The translations under genes were made by a program, and so were the position numbers. A stretch of DNA of 64,000 nucleotides, from positions 1,186,556 to 1,250,555 of the forward strand of contig NC_018337.1 in the NCBI RefSeq assembly GCF_000234665.1, read 5' to 3'. The stretch's first letter is position 1. Every line of letters starts with the position of its first letter. Below the pieces are notes generated by a model that did not search any database, had not been told where the DNA came from, and saw only the letters and a program-made list of their open reading frames with translations. This document shows positions 10,688 to 20,291 of this stretch, in pieces. Origin of the DNA: Leishmania mexicana MHOM/GT/2001/U1103. Taxonomy: Eukaryota; Euglenozoa; Kinetoplastea; Trypanosomatida; Trypanosomatidae.

Positions 10688-11713
10688 ATGAACCACACGC
10701 GCTCTGTGATGGAGGCGGTCCTCTCCGTCATCACGTACAGCTTCTGCAGCGTCAGCATGATTCTCGTGAACAAGCTAATCATGAACACGTACGACATGAA
10801 CTTTCCATTTGGTATCCTGGTGCTGCAGACAGGTGGTGCAGTGGTGATCGTGGCGCTGGCGAAGGCGGCACGCTTCATTGACTACCCGGCGTTTTCATTC
10901 GACGTGGCTAAACAGTGGCTTCCTCTCACTCTGCTCTTCGTGGCAATGCTGTTCACATCCATGAAAAGCTTGGGCACGATGTCCGTCGCGGCCCAGACGA
11001 TTCTCAAGAATCTGGCAGTTGTCTTGATCGCACTCGGCGACAGGTTCCTCTACGGCAAGGCGCAAACCCCGATGGTCTACTTTTCGTTTGCGTTGATGAT
11101 CCTCGGCAGCTTACTTGGCGCCAAGGGCGATAGGTGGGTGACAGCGTGGGGTCTAGTCTGGACGTTTCTTAACATTGTCTCCACCGTCTCATACACGCTT
11201 TACATGAAGGCTGTGCTCGGCTCTGTCAGTAACTCGATCGGCCGTTACGGTCCTGTCTTCTACAACAACCTGCTGTCCCTGCCCTTTTTCCTGATTATGG
11301 GTGTCGGTGACATGATGCCGTTTTCGGCCGCAATTGGTGAGACAACCACGTTTGGAAAGCTGGTGCTAGCGTTCTCGGTGCTTGTGAGCTCTGTGATGAC
11401 GTTCTCCGTCTTCTGGTGCATGTCTATAACCTCCCCCACCACAATGAGCGTCGTGGGCTCACTGAACAAGATACCCCTCACCTTCCTGGGCATGCTTGTG
11501 TTTCATCAGTTCCCCACCGCAACAGGTTATCTGGGCATCTTGATCGCGCTTTCTGCAGGCTTCCTATACACGCACCTCAACATCAGGGCGAACCACGCAA
11601 AGGCTTCTTCCGATACGGGGCACCAGATGCAGCAGGCCGGCAAGCCGAGCGCGGAGTCCATTGTACTGGTGCGCGCAGACGAGATCAGCAATGGCACCTC
11701 CAAATCTGAGTAG
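10688..11713 (+). CDS. LPG2: Golgi GDP-mannose transporter LPG2
   Basis: The ATG at 10688 gives 341 aa, the length of the known Leishmania LPG2; an in-frame upstream extension from a non-ATG codon is discounted. The protein is polytopic with about ten hydrophobic helices. It keeps both signature motifs of GDP-mannose transporters: FYNN (191-194) and GSLNK (257-261, the GALNK-type nucleotide motif). Its function in Leishmania is to import GDP-mannose into the Golgi lumen for lipophosphoglycan and other phosphoglycans (established for the family). The C-terminal tail (about 305-341) is hydrophilic and cytosolic. The downstream region is occupied by a SIDER-like element and a decayed retroposon, giving a 4.4-kb gap to the next gene. 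Confidence 0.96.
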   Translation: MNHTRSVMEAVLSVITYSFCSVSMILVNKLIMNTYDMNFPFGILVLQTGGAVVIVALAKAARFIDYPAFSFDVAKQWLPLTLLFVAMLFTSMKSLGTMSVAAQTILKNLAVVLIALGDRFLYGKAQTPMVYFSFALMILGSLLGAKGDRWVTAWGLVWTFLNIVSTVSYTLYMKAVLGSVSNSIGRYGPVFYNNLLSLPFFLIMGVGDMMPFSAAIGETTTFGKLVLAFSVLVSSVMTFSVFWCMSITSPTTMSVVGSLNKIPLTFLGMLVFHQFPTATGYLGILIALSAGFLYTHLNIRANHAKASSDTGHQMQQAGKPSAESIVLVRADEISNGTSKSE

Positions 11714-12169
11714 CCACCATTGCTAGCAGCAGTCCGTACTAAAAAACAGCGGTTCAAGACACGCTGTGGCGATAGCGCGTCAACGTCCTCGAGGTGGACA
11801 GGACCGACTCTGGGGCGGCAGGTCTCTAGTAATACGCGACAAGGTTCGCGAGAGATGTGTCGCTTTTTATAAGAGGATGACCTCGAGCGGGGTAGAATTT
11901 ATTCGTTTCACAAGTACTGTACTTCCGGGTTTTCGCTTTATCAGCTCATTGTTCACGCTAACGTCCTTTTCTTTTCCTCGGTTATTGCTTTGCTGCCATC
12001 TTCTGTCGAGTACGTGAAGAAACAGCAACACCAGTAAAGTGGAAGTCACCACAGGCGCTGACACGCGCGCCTCTGGCCCCTTACTCTGTTATCCTCTTTT
12101 TTTTGTTTCTTCCTCTTCCTTATTCATCTATTGTTTACCATACTGATGTGGAACACCACAGCGCATGTG
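11714..12169. other. Proximal 3' region of LPG2
   Basis: Non-coding, with a T-run at about 12100-12110. Precedes the diverged long SIDER-like repeat. Confidence 0.4.
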
Positions 12170-12712
12170 GTACACAGAGCCCATTGCCCCCCCCCCCACC
12201 CACCCACCCACTCTGTGACCAGCCCAGAGAGCCCCTCGTATCCCCGTCAGTGCCGAACTGCTTCTCGCGCTGACAAGGATTAGGCGCCTATGATGTGAGG
12301 AGGTCAGTGCGATGTATTCATACTAATGCCGGTGGCCATGTCCTGGGTGGCGTTGCGTGGGAGATGCCTGCGACAGTGCACACGCATGTGCCATCCATGG
12401 GGTGAGTGAAGTTTCAACGCGACTGGAAAGCATCTCACCGAACTCTCACTGCCTACTAGTGGTGGGGAGCCTGAGCTGCTCCGAGGGGGGATGCACCGCG
12501 TGGCGATCGGCCTAACGCGAATGACTGCGAGGGGGATGGTTGGGTAAAGTTTGAGGCAGAAACCGTGCACAGATGGATGAGTCGGCGCATTGCCACACTG
12601 CGTGTCTACAGCTGCGTCGCACCATGCGAAAGGTCCTGTGGCAAGCCGGTGGTGGGAGAGTGAACTTTTGCACATGTTGTACGGCAGAAAATAAAAGCCG
12701 TGAAAAAAAAGA
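12170..12712 (+). mobile_element. SIDER-like short retroposon, diverged long subtype, copy A
   Basis: This copy starts with a poly-C plus CCCA repeat (12187-12211), then TGCCGAACT, GATGTAT and TGATGCCGGTGG-like blocks shared with the other copies in diverged form. It keeps an internal block (about 12370-12525) that is absent from the four short copies but present in the 30.8-kb copy. It ends with TGTTGTACGGC(A/G)GA as the others do, and has an A-rich tail (about 12702-12710). SIDERs are short degenerated retroposons of Leishmania 3' UTRs, derived from ingi-related elements. Confidence 0.72.
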
Positions 12713-12779
12713 TTATGCTCTCCACTCTGATAACAATGAAAAGGTCCACTTTGGATAAGAATTCCGTACCCTCCTCTTT

Positions 12780-14490
12780 GTGGGAATGCCAAGAGCTGGC
12801 AGAGCTTGCCCTCGGATACGGCTGCGGACGCTGCGCGCCGACGGAAAGGGGCGGGCGGGGGCTGTGGCGAGGAGGCTCGCGGCCATGATGATCAGGTTTG
12901 CACCGGCTCGCTACGAGTCGTGTCAAGGACTTGAAACGTACACGCTTCCACCTCTTGTGTTTTGTGCTTTTACTCCGACGCGGTGACGTCGAGTGTAGTC
13001 CTGGGCCGCGCCTGCGCTGTATGTGGTGGGGCTGCAGTGGGCTGAGCGACGCCAAGCAGTGCTGTGTGGCCCGGCTCCTCGACGAATCCTCGATGCGGGC
13101 CTGTGTTCTGGAGGCGTGTGAGGGGGGAAGGGGCGCATCCAGCCCCCACAGGCCCGCAAGACATTTAGCCTCCCAGGTATTCCGCATTGCGGTGTAGGCC
13201 TCCCCCCTCCTCCCCTGCGTTCCCAGGACTGACCTGGAGACACGGGATGCTCTTGGTCGGATACCCAGTGACGTGGCACGCGGCCCTCACGTCGTTGGAG
13301 TGGACGCGGACTCGCATCACCCGATGCGGGGCACGAAAGGGCGGCCCGACCTGACGGAGTCCATTCTGCACGATTGGGCCCCGTGCCATGTACATGACGT
13401 GCGCAGGCAATGACGATGACGCGCCCACACGGCACGGCGCAGACGGAGCCACGGAGACGTCCCCGCACGTCACCCTGGCGCTCGACTGCGTCATGTGCGG
13501 CTGGGACACCGTCACCGCGGCAACCCGGAAGCGCAGCAAGGGGAGGGAAGGCGGGAGCGTCCATGCCGTCGCGCCCACCACCGCCCCACCACACAGACGC
13601 ACAGCTGCAGAGTATCCGTCAAGGATGCATCACACTCCGTGCCTACTAGCAGCAACCACCGCGACGGGTGTTCCATGTGGTAGGCCCGCCGTTAGACTGT
13701 TGTGGACGCGGAGACTGGCGCAGACGAAGGCCGCCCTGAGGGCGGTGCTCTCTGCGTCGCCGGAGCGCTGCCGTCTCGCGAGTATGCCCATGAAAGAGCT
13801 CGGAGGAGCAAGGGGTGTGCGATGGATGCAGGCCCGCAACGCTCTCACCGCCAGGGGCTCTCGATAGTGGGCCTGGATACGGGCTATTTGTGCTCCCCCT
13901 CCTTTCTCTGCACGTGCGCTGTGCGCGCCAGCCATGAGACAGGGTGACCGCTACCTCTGTGCGGGAGAGCAGGCGAAGGTGTTGGTGAAGATGTACGTAG
14001 AGGTGCCGGCGCGCCATCTGGGCGACACACCTGAACCACAGCAGTCCGGCTCCCGTCCTTACCGTTCGCCTGCGCCCACGACTCACATGGAGCAGTGGAG
14101 GAGCCTCCGTTTCCGTGCGGAGTCTCACAAAGGTGTGTCCGAGGCCCTCACCTCTTCATTGTGGCGGGCTCGCGGCGTGTGGAGCGGCGCCCGGTCCCCG
14201 AACGGCGCCGTCGAGTCCTCCTGACGTCCATGTTGAGAGTCGCCGCATCACATTGTGGAATGCCGCGGCCTGAGGCGCCTTCCTGCTTGAGCTCATCCGG
14301 CATGGACGTCGGCCCTCATCCCCCCCTACCGTGTTACCCGCAGGACGGACACGACCGCCACTGCCGTGGAGCAGGACCCTGGACGCTGCCCGGTGCAGCT
14401 GCAGCCGGCTCTCGCCCTAGACGACCAGGATGTGGGCGTAGCGTGACAGGGACAGGGTGAGCTGTGGTTGTGCATGCGTGTAGTTGAGGG
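12780..14490 (+). mobile_element. Degenerate ingi/L1Tc-type retroposon (DIRE-like) with 2A-like motif and endonuclease remnant
   Basis: The 5' part (12780-13160) is homologous to 61877-62216. In one frame it encodes a hydrophobic leader followed by GDVECSPGP (12982-13008), a decayed 2A peptide motif, then LRCMWWGCSGLSDAKQ, which fits the start of an AP-like endonuclease domain (QWNxxGL type). A second frame (13207-13412) contains VVGVDADSHHPMRGTK, fitting the GDFNAHHxxW catalytic block of these endonucleases in decayed form. No reverse-transcriptase core is recognisable between about 13.6 and 14.2 kb, so an internal deletion is likely. The 3' end is repeat family B. Stops and frameshifts throughout show that it is non-functional. 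Confidence 0.68.
14200..14490 (+). repeat. Repeat family B copy 2 (retroposon 3' end)
   Basis: Nearly identical to the copy at 36470-36782 from CGAACGGCGCCGTCGAGTCC onward, and to the 6.8-kb copy from about 14262. It forms the 3' end of the decayed retroposon that begins at about 12.78 kb. Confidence 0.82.
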
Positions 14491-16149
14491 TTCGTGCATG
14501 ATGCAAGATGCCGTCCGATGACAGTGAAAAGGATGGAAGTTTTGTTGCATTCGATGGTGGCGAGGTTCTGTGTACGTCGATCTTTGGGCTTGTGTGTCGC
14601 TGAGCATCGCGAAAGTAACCGGAATCAAACCGTTGGTGGAAGGGCAGACCCGCAGGGACTTCGTTGGTGGTGCACAGTGTGTTCTGTGTACGTTTTTCGC
14701 GTTTTTTCCTTGAAGCCGTCTTGAATAGGCGCTGGAGGGTAATCTTGTGAATCCTTCCTAGCGTAAGTTATGACAGCGAGATCGCGTTGGATTCGTGTTT
14801 TGGACGAGTGATGTGAGGGTCTCTGGGCTCTCGGTGAAGAGGCGAGGTCTCTCTTTAGACACTTGTACCAGAGAGTCAGGTCGTGCGCTGCCGGTGGCAG
14901 CGGTCACCAAGAAGCTTCTTCACGTAAAGCGTCAACGTCAGCTACGCAGTGTGAGCTGATAGTGCCCGTTCGGCTACGTGCACTACCAAAGCGGCGTGAG
15001 AGCGATCGGTCAGCACGTGGGGCTGTCGACGATGTGGTTTTCTCTGTGTGTACCAGTTTTGTGCCTTGTGGCGGTGCGTGTGCGTGCGCCGTGTATGATG
15101 ACAAAGTCCTCTCTACTACTACTAGCGTCCGATGCGTCGCTGACGATCACCGTTTGAACTTCATCTTTCGCTCCGATCTGAGGGCGCACGTGTGTTGTCT
15201 GTCTGTCTGTGTGTGCGTGTGTAGGTGTGGCACTGGCGACTGCTGTGTGACGTCACCCCAACCGCTGCTCATACGTCGTTGCCCATCGTATAGCGGTGAT
15301 ATTTGTGGACGGAGATGGCGCGCGCGTGCGTGCTGGTGTGTGTGCGTGCTCTGCTGCGGGTAGCGCGGGGGCGTGAGTGTTACTGCTCCGCCTTGCTGGT
15401 GTATCTCTTGTGTGGTGGGGTCTCTCTCTGACGGGACGCGTCTCTGGTGAGCGCCGAGCTTTCGTCGCCCCGCTAGGCTTGAGGCGTGTGCCAGTGGGGG
15501 CTGCTGCTGATGGCGCGTGCGCCTGGCTGCTAGGCGTGCGTGTCTCTCTCTGTCTCTCGCTCTCTTGTGTGTCTTGCCGTGTGCGCCGCGTGATGCCATG
15601 CAGGTATGCTCCTTTGTCGTAGCGCCGCGGCGCTGTGCCGACAGACATACCACACACCATCCCAATGCTTAATTCACTTCAGCTGAGGGCGCCGCGCGGT
15701 GACAATGTCGGACTTGTGTGTGCGTGCGTGTGCGTGCTCCGTGCTGTGCGCACCAAGGAATGACGGCTGTGGTGCGCATCGCACGTGCTCGCGGAGGACG
15801 GGCCTTTCACGGATGAAGTCAACGAAACAAAGATAACCTATTCCCTTTGCTGCCTGTGGCGCGAACCGCAGCGCCGCACTCTTGCCGTAGGAGCCGCAGT
15901 ACGCGCAGGGTGCGAGGCATGTGGCTCTCTGCACGAATGCATCACTGCGAAGGATCGTTGCGATGCGGCCGTTTTCTCCGCTGGGTTCTCGTGCTGAGTG
16001 GTCTTCAAACGCTCGACACAGTTTGCAATGCGGAGTCTCCCTTCCTTTTTTTGCCGAGTGAACGAGAACTCTTTCCGGTGAACACCCAAAGACAGTGATT
16101 CGACCGCCAGGACATTCAGGACGCTTCAAGGAAAAGTTTTTTTTTAGCG
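14491..16149. other. Intergenic upstream of the SET-like gene
   Basis: About 1.65 kb, GT-rich at 15180-15350 and with CT-repeat tracts near 15541-15565. A 166-codon open frame (to 15363) is Cys/Val-rich repeat translation without domain character. Nothing else was recognised. Confidence 0.45.
16132..16147 (+). promoter_or_regulatory. Candidate spliced-leader acceptor two bases before a start codon
   Basis: A run of nine T (16137-16145) ends in AG at 16146-16147, directly before CG-ATG (16150). If used, the mature mRNA would have a 2-nt leader after the spliced leader; otherwise an upstream acceptor is used. Confidence 0.4.
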
Positions 16150-17460
16150 ATGGAGGCACCGGCGGTGTATTGCGTTAACGATGCGGCGACATCTCTCACA
16201 ATGACGGATGATTGGATTCGCGGTTTGTCGAGGCAGCGGCATCAGGCGATGTGCGAGGCGGGTGCTATGTTCCCTGGGGCGCGGACAGGCGAAGGAACGG
16301 AGGGCGATGAGGCTGAGAACGCACCATCCTACAGAGACTCAGTCATCAGCGCTCTCGCAAACCGGCTTCAGCTCCACATGATGCATCGTCGGCGTCTGTA
16401 CAAACAGTACGCCATGGACTTGTCTGTATGGGCCGATACACACTCCTACTATCGACTCATGATGTGGTGCCATGATCACCATGTTTTCGTGCACCCTACC
16501 GTGGAAATGATTCGGCAGCGCAGCGCGTTTCGAGAGCACGTTTTCCAGGTAAAGGAAGACGTGGACGCCTTCACCCCACTTCTCGCGATTCCAGAAGACT
16601 TGATCATTGGCTTCAAAGACGCAAATACGGAGTCGAGCGACCCATCTGCCAGCATCGACGACCGCAACAGCCTCTATGACGCCAAGCGCGAGGCGGAGTT
16701 TCACAAGCTCAACACGGGCGAAAACAGCGATGCTGACATCTGCCAGTTCTTTTTCGCCTCTCTGGGGATGATCGTCTCCGACCTTATCACGGCCAAGAGC
16801 AGCCCACTAACGGATCCTCGACACTTGTTCGCAGAACTGCTGAGTAAAGTGCCGACTCTGCAAAACGCGCCATACTTTGACGAGGAACTGGTGTTCGACT
16901 CCAATGAAACCTGCCTTGCCGATGTGCTGCTGCAGATGATCCGCAACTACATCAACGGCGGCCCTCTTGTGAACAAGGTACCGTTGCATGAGCTACGCTG
17001 GGCTGTCAGTGTGTCCCTGTCGCATTCCACGCCGCTATCCATTGGGGCGGTGCGGTCAATTGGTATTGTCCCGGTGGTCCACCTCTTCCCACACGGCGGG
17101 ACAGCGACAAATGCGTACGTGGTCGCACGAACCTCGCGTGAAAAGTCCGCAGAGAAGATGGCCACCTTCTTCAGAGAGAAGTTCGGGTATGATTTCCAGG
17201 GACTGGCAAACGGCAGGTGGATCTATGTCGTCCCAGAGCGGCCGCTGAAGGCCGGTGAGGAGATTAACTTGCAAGCCATGGCGCCAGTTTGCGAAAAAGA
17301 CAGCGAGGCCGAGCAAATGTGGCGGCTGTCGTGCGGAACAGCGCCGGAGTCGTACATGTTGAGTGCACAAGCCTCCGCTCGACAAGAGGCCGCGACGCGT
17401 TTCATTGTTGAGCAGGGCGAAGCTCTGTGGAAGGCATCGAAGGCGAAGAGCTCGCTTTAG
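16150..17460 (+). CDS. SET-domain-like protein (SETD3/Rubisco-LSMT type), degenerate
   Basis: The 436-aa protein resembles the split SET fold of SETD3-like lysine/histidine methyltransferases. IPEDLIIGF (148-156) fits the early SET strand; ELRWAVSVSLSHS (281-293) fits the W-A-x-S-x-x-x-S/R helix; IVPVVHLFPHGGTATNA (306-322) is in the place of the D-x-x-N-H motif; and VPERPLKAGEEI (361-372) is the typical I-x-x-G-E-E-I turn. In the D-x-x-N-H position only His is kept, and the closing YG is replaced by CG, so SAM binding or catalysis may be lost. ATG 16150 follows a T-run and AG; the next in-frame ATG is 16201. Target and location are unknown. The SET call is a fold-level inference. Confidence 0.5.
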   Translation: MEAPAVYCVNDAATSLTMTDDWIRGLSRQRHQAMCEAGAMFPGARTGEGTEGDEAENAPSYRDSVISALANRLQLHMMHRRRLYKQYAMDLSVWADTHSYYRLMMWCHDHHVFVHPTVEMIRQRSAFREHVFQVKEDVDAFTPLLAIPEDLIIGFKDANTESSDPSASIDDRNSLYDAKREAEFHKLNTGENSDADICQFFFASLGMIVSDLITAKSSPLTDPRHLFAELLSKVPTLQNAPYFDEELVFDSNETCLADVLLQMIRNYINGGPLVNKVPLHELRWAVSVSLSHSTPLSIGAVRSIGIVPVVHLFPHGGTATNAYVVARTSREKSAEKMATFFREKFGYDFQGLANGRWIYVVPERPLKAGEEINLQAMAPVCEKDSEAEQMWRLSCGTAPESYMLSAQASARQEAATRFIVEQGEALWKASKAKSSL

Positions 17461-18300
17461 GAGCCAACTCGAGAGGATCTCGCCTCGGCGCCGACGCCAT
17501 TGCGCCATGTTTTTTTCTCGTGTTCTCTTTGTTCGTGCCTTTGCTGTGGGAGGCGTGCATGCGACAGAAGCGCTTCTGCTGACTCGATCGTGACCCAAGA
17601 CGATATACGACTGCGTGCATTTCCGCGTTACCCCCCCCCCCCGCTTCCTTCTCACGCCCTCCCGCTCTCTGTGTTCGTAGGGTTCCCAATCTCAGGTGCG
17701 GGGATGGAAGGCACATTGGGCCACCTGTGATGAGTGTTACGCCTCCTTTTCTCGTGCGCAAGTGATACACGCAGGCACATATGCGCGTGGTCTTCTGGCG
17801 AGCTAGCTAACATTTCACCTTGCCTCGAGTGCCTTCAAACACCTCGCTCTTCCCTCCCTCACCACCTCACCCATCACAACTACCGCGCCTTGCGTGCGAC
17901 GACGAGCGTGTCTTGCCACCTCAGGTTTGAAGGAATCGGTCAACTCTTCGGTGTGCTTCGTCTTTATTGAGTGCACACGCGCCAAAAAGAAAAGGTAGCT
18001 TAACGGATCTTCATATTCTTGTAGGCTTGCGGGCAACTACGGCGGTATTCATTGAGAGCAGGTGCGCGCTCTGGAACCGGGACGCATGCACACGTGCATA
18101 AGTACATCATACTGCCCCCCCTGCCCGCCCACCCGCCCGTCCGCCCGTTTCTCCCTCTGACACGTACCTGACGTTTTCACTGTTGTTTCACGGCGGAGGG
18201 GCTGAGCTTTGTTGGTAATGTGGTGTATGCGTGTGCATCCCACCGCCCCTCTCCCCTGCCGGTTCCTTGGGCGCGTTTTCCTCCCTTCTCCCCGTACTTT
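17461..18300. other. Intergenic upstream of the zinc-knuckle gene
   Basis: Non-coding, with a C-run at 17632-17642 and a pyrimidine-rich tract at 18240-18300 directly before the next start. No further feature was recognised. Confidence 0.45.
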
Positions 18301-19080
18301 ATGGCAAGCGCAATGAGTCATAGCCGACACAGTGAGAGGCGAGAGAGCCGCCGTGAGCGGCGGAAAGAGAGCCGCCACAGTGTCAAGAAGCACCACCATC
18401 ACCGCAGCAGTGGCGGCAGCTCTCGACATCGTCATAATGTCATTAACGAGAAAACTCCAGTGCCGCGCGACTTTCACTGCCATATTTGCGGCAAGCAGCA
18501 CTGGACGGTGTACTGCGATCGACTACAGCAGCATCCGGAGAACTATCCGCTAATGGACGCCGAGCGGGGGTGCCGCCAGTGTGGTCAGCAGGGTCACTCG
18601 GCGTCGCAGTGCCGCATCAAGAAGTACCTGTGTCGCGACTGCGGTGGCATGCACGACACTCGCGACTGCATCTTCTCCCACGTTGGCGAGGACTGGTATG
18701 AGTTCTATGATCCACAGACCCGCCATGTCTACTATGCGAACTCTGATGAGTCTCAAATCCAGTGGAACCCGCCAACGCATGAACTGGACACCATCTACTG
18801 GTACTGTAGTCGATGCCAGGTGATGATATCCGCCAAGTTCCGCGAGTGTCTTTTGTGTCACTCCATCCGCCCTGAGTCGAAACAACAGGAGACGCTCACA
18901 GCGGACTCGGACTCGGACAGCAGCAGCTCCAGCTCTACCTCCAGTAACAGCAGCAGCAGCGATACCAGCTGTCTCAGCCCCAGCAGTAGCAGCTCCGGCA
19001 GTACCAGCAGCAGCGATAGTAGCAGTGATGACGACGACGAGCAAAGCCCTGCTGGAAGGCTCCGTGACAGAGCTTCGTAG
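18301..19080 (+). CDS. Zinc-knuckle and WW-domain RNA-binding-type protein with RS-like and poly-Ser ends
   Basis: The ATG at 18301 gives 259 aa (a second Met is at codon 5); an upstream GTG extension is rejected. Order of parts: basic Arg/Ser/His-rich N-terminus (8-45), a first C-x2-C-x3-H-x4-C finger (60-72), a canonical CCHC knuckle CRQCGQQGHSASQC (91-104), a third knuckle (111-123), a WW domain (about 132-158, W132 and W155 with P157), and a RanBP2-like C-x2-C-x10-C-x2-C finger (169-186). The Ser-rich acidic tail (203-248) ends with a short basic tip. This combination suggests a splicing or mRNA-processing factor binding RNA through the knuckles and Pro-rich partners through WW. The exact orthologue was not recognised. 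Confidence 0.75.
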   Translation: MASAMSHSRHSERRESRRERRKESRHSVKKHHHHRSSGGSSRHRHNVINEKTPVPRDFHCHICGKQHWTVYCDRLQQHPENYPLMDAERGCRQCGQQGHSASQCRIKKYLCRDCGGMHDTRDCIFSHVGEDWYEFYDPQTRHVYYANSDESQIQWNPPTHELDTIYWYCSRCQVMISAKFRECLLCHSIRPESKQQETLTADSDSDSSSSSSTSSNSSSSDTSCLSPSSSSSGSTSSSDSSSDDDDEQSPAGRLRDRAS

Positions 19081-20291
19081 ACTCGTAACGGTAATCGGTT
19101 CAGATTCGCTGTTTCTGTGCGGTGCAATCTGTCTTTTGTTGTTGTTCTTGAAGGGTTTGCGTCCACCGCAAGCAAGACAAAGGGGGGGGGTGCGAGGCCA
19201 AGATCTAAGCACGGAGTTTGAAGACGCGCACACAGCCTACCTTTTGCCCTCTCCCCCTCCCTCGATGTGTCTCTCTCTCTGCATGTGTGTGTGTGTGTGT
19301 GTGTGTCATGGCGAATCGTCACTCACCCGGTTCCTTTTATTATTATTATTTATTTTCCCCTCCCCCTCCCTTTTTTTTGCGATTAACAACCACCACATAT
19401 GAATGAAGCAAACACGCCAACGGCGAGGGAAGGAGAGCGGGATGCAAGCGAGGCAGCTGGCACAACACCCGCAACTAATACAAACCGCAAGAAGCACCGA
19501 ACATGTGATTCTTCTGCCTCTCCACCACCACCGCCGCCTTTTCAGCTGTTGTTGTCTTCTTTTTTATGCACCTCTTTCTGATTTTCTCTTGTACCATGAC
19601 GAGCATGAGTTGGCATCTAACCCAACCATCCTACTTTTTCTACACAGACACCGGCACAGGCACAGCCACAGGCACACGCGCGAAGAAAACTAGAACACCA
19701 CCAAACATCCACTGTGCAGCACAGGCGCTGCTCTCTTTCTAATTTCCTTGTTCAGCTCAAGATAGGCTTTGGCTGTGTTGCCTGGCCTCCGCTTTGACAC
19801 GGCTTTCGCGCTCCTTGTGAGGATTGCGCCGTGGATTGCAGCCGTCTTCGATGCCGCAGTGTGAACCTCCCCCTCCCTCTTCCCTCCTCCGCTACACGCG
19901 CTGTCGATAAATCGTGTGACTTCCCTCTCCCAAGTGGTCGCCTGGACCACGAAAGAAATTGCGCTTATGGGCTTCTTCGATGAGGGTAGGCGCGCTTGTA
20001 TGTATGTGGGTGTATGTGTCTATGTGTGTGTATGTGTTTGTGAAGGGCATCCGCGAAGTTCCACCGTGTGCAGATGTACGGCGTCTTTCATACCGTGGCC
20101 CTTTACCTCCTCCTTCCCGATGACTGTGCCTATTTCTCTTCTTCAACATGCGTCTGCCTCCATTCACACATACCCGGTCCTCGCTCTCGTTCTCACAGCT
20201 TTGTGTGTGTGTGTGTGTGTTTCAGTGACGCGTCTGGTTCTGGACGCTATAGCATGCCGGCGGCGTGCGTGTCGGCTAAGCCCAAGCAGCT
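19081..20291. other. Intergenic upstream of the tail-anchored orphan
   Basis: Contains a G-run (19182-19190), a GT repeat (19286-19307), TTA repeats (19337-19350), GGCACA repeats (19650-19678) and a further GT repeat (20203-20221). No credible gene. Confidence 0.45.

Noticed and set aside
13600..14200. Search for reverse-transcriptase core in the 12.8-14.5 kb relic
   Set aside because: No F/Y-x-D-D or other RT motif seen in any + frame; the region is too decayed or deleted to call.
14863..15363. 166-codon open frame
   Set aside because: Cys/Val runs come from GT repeats; no start or domain support.
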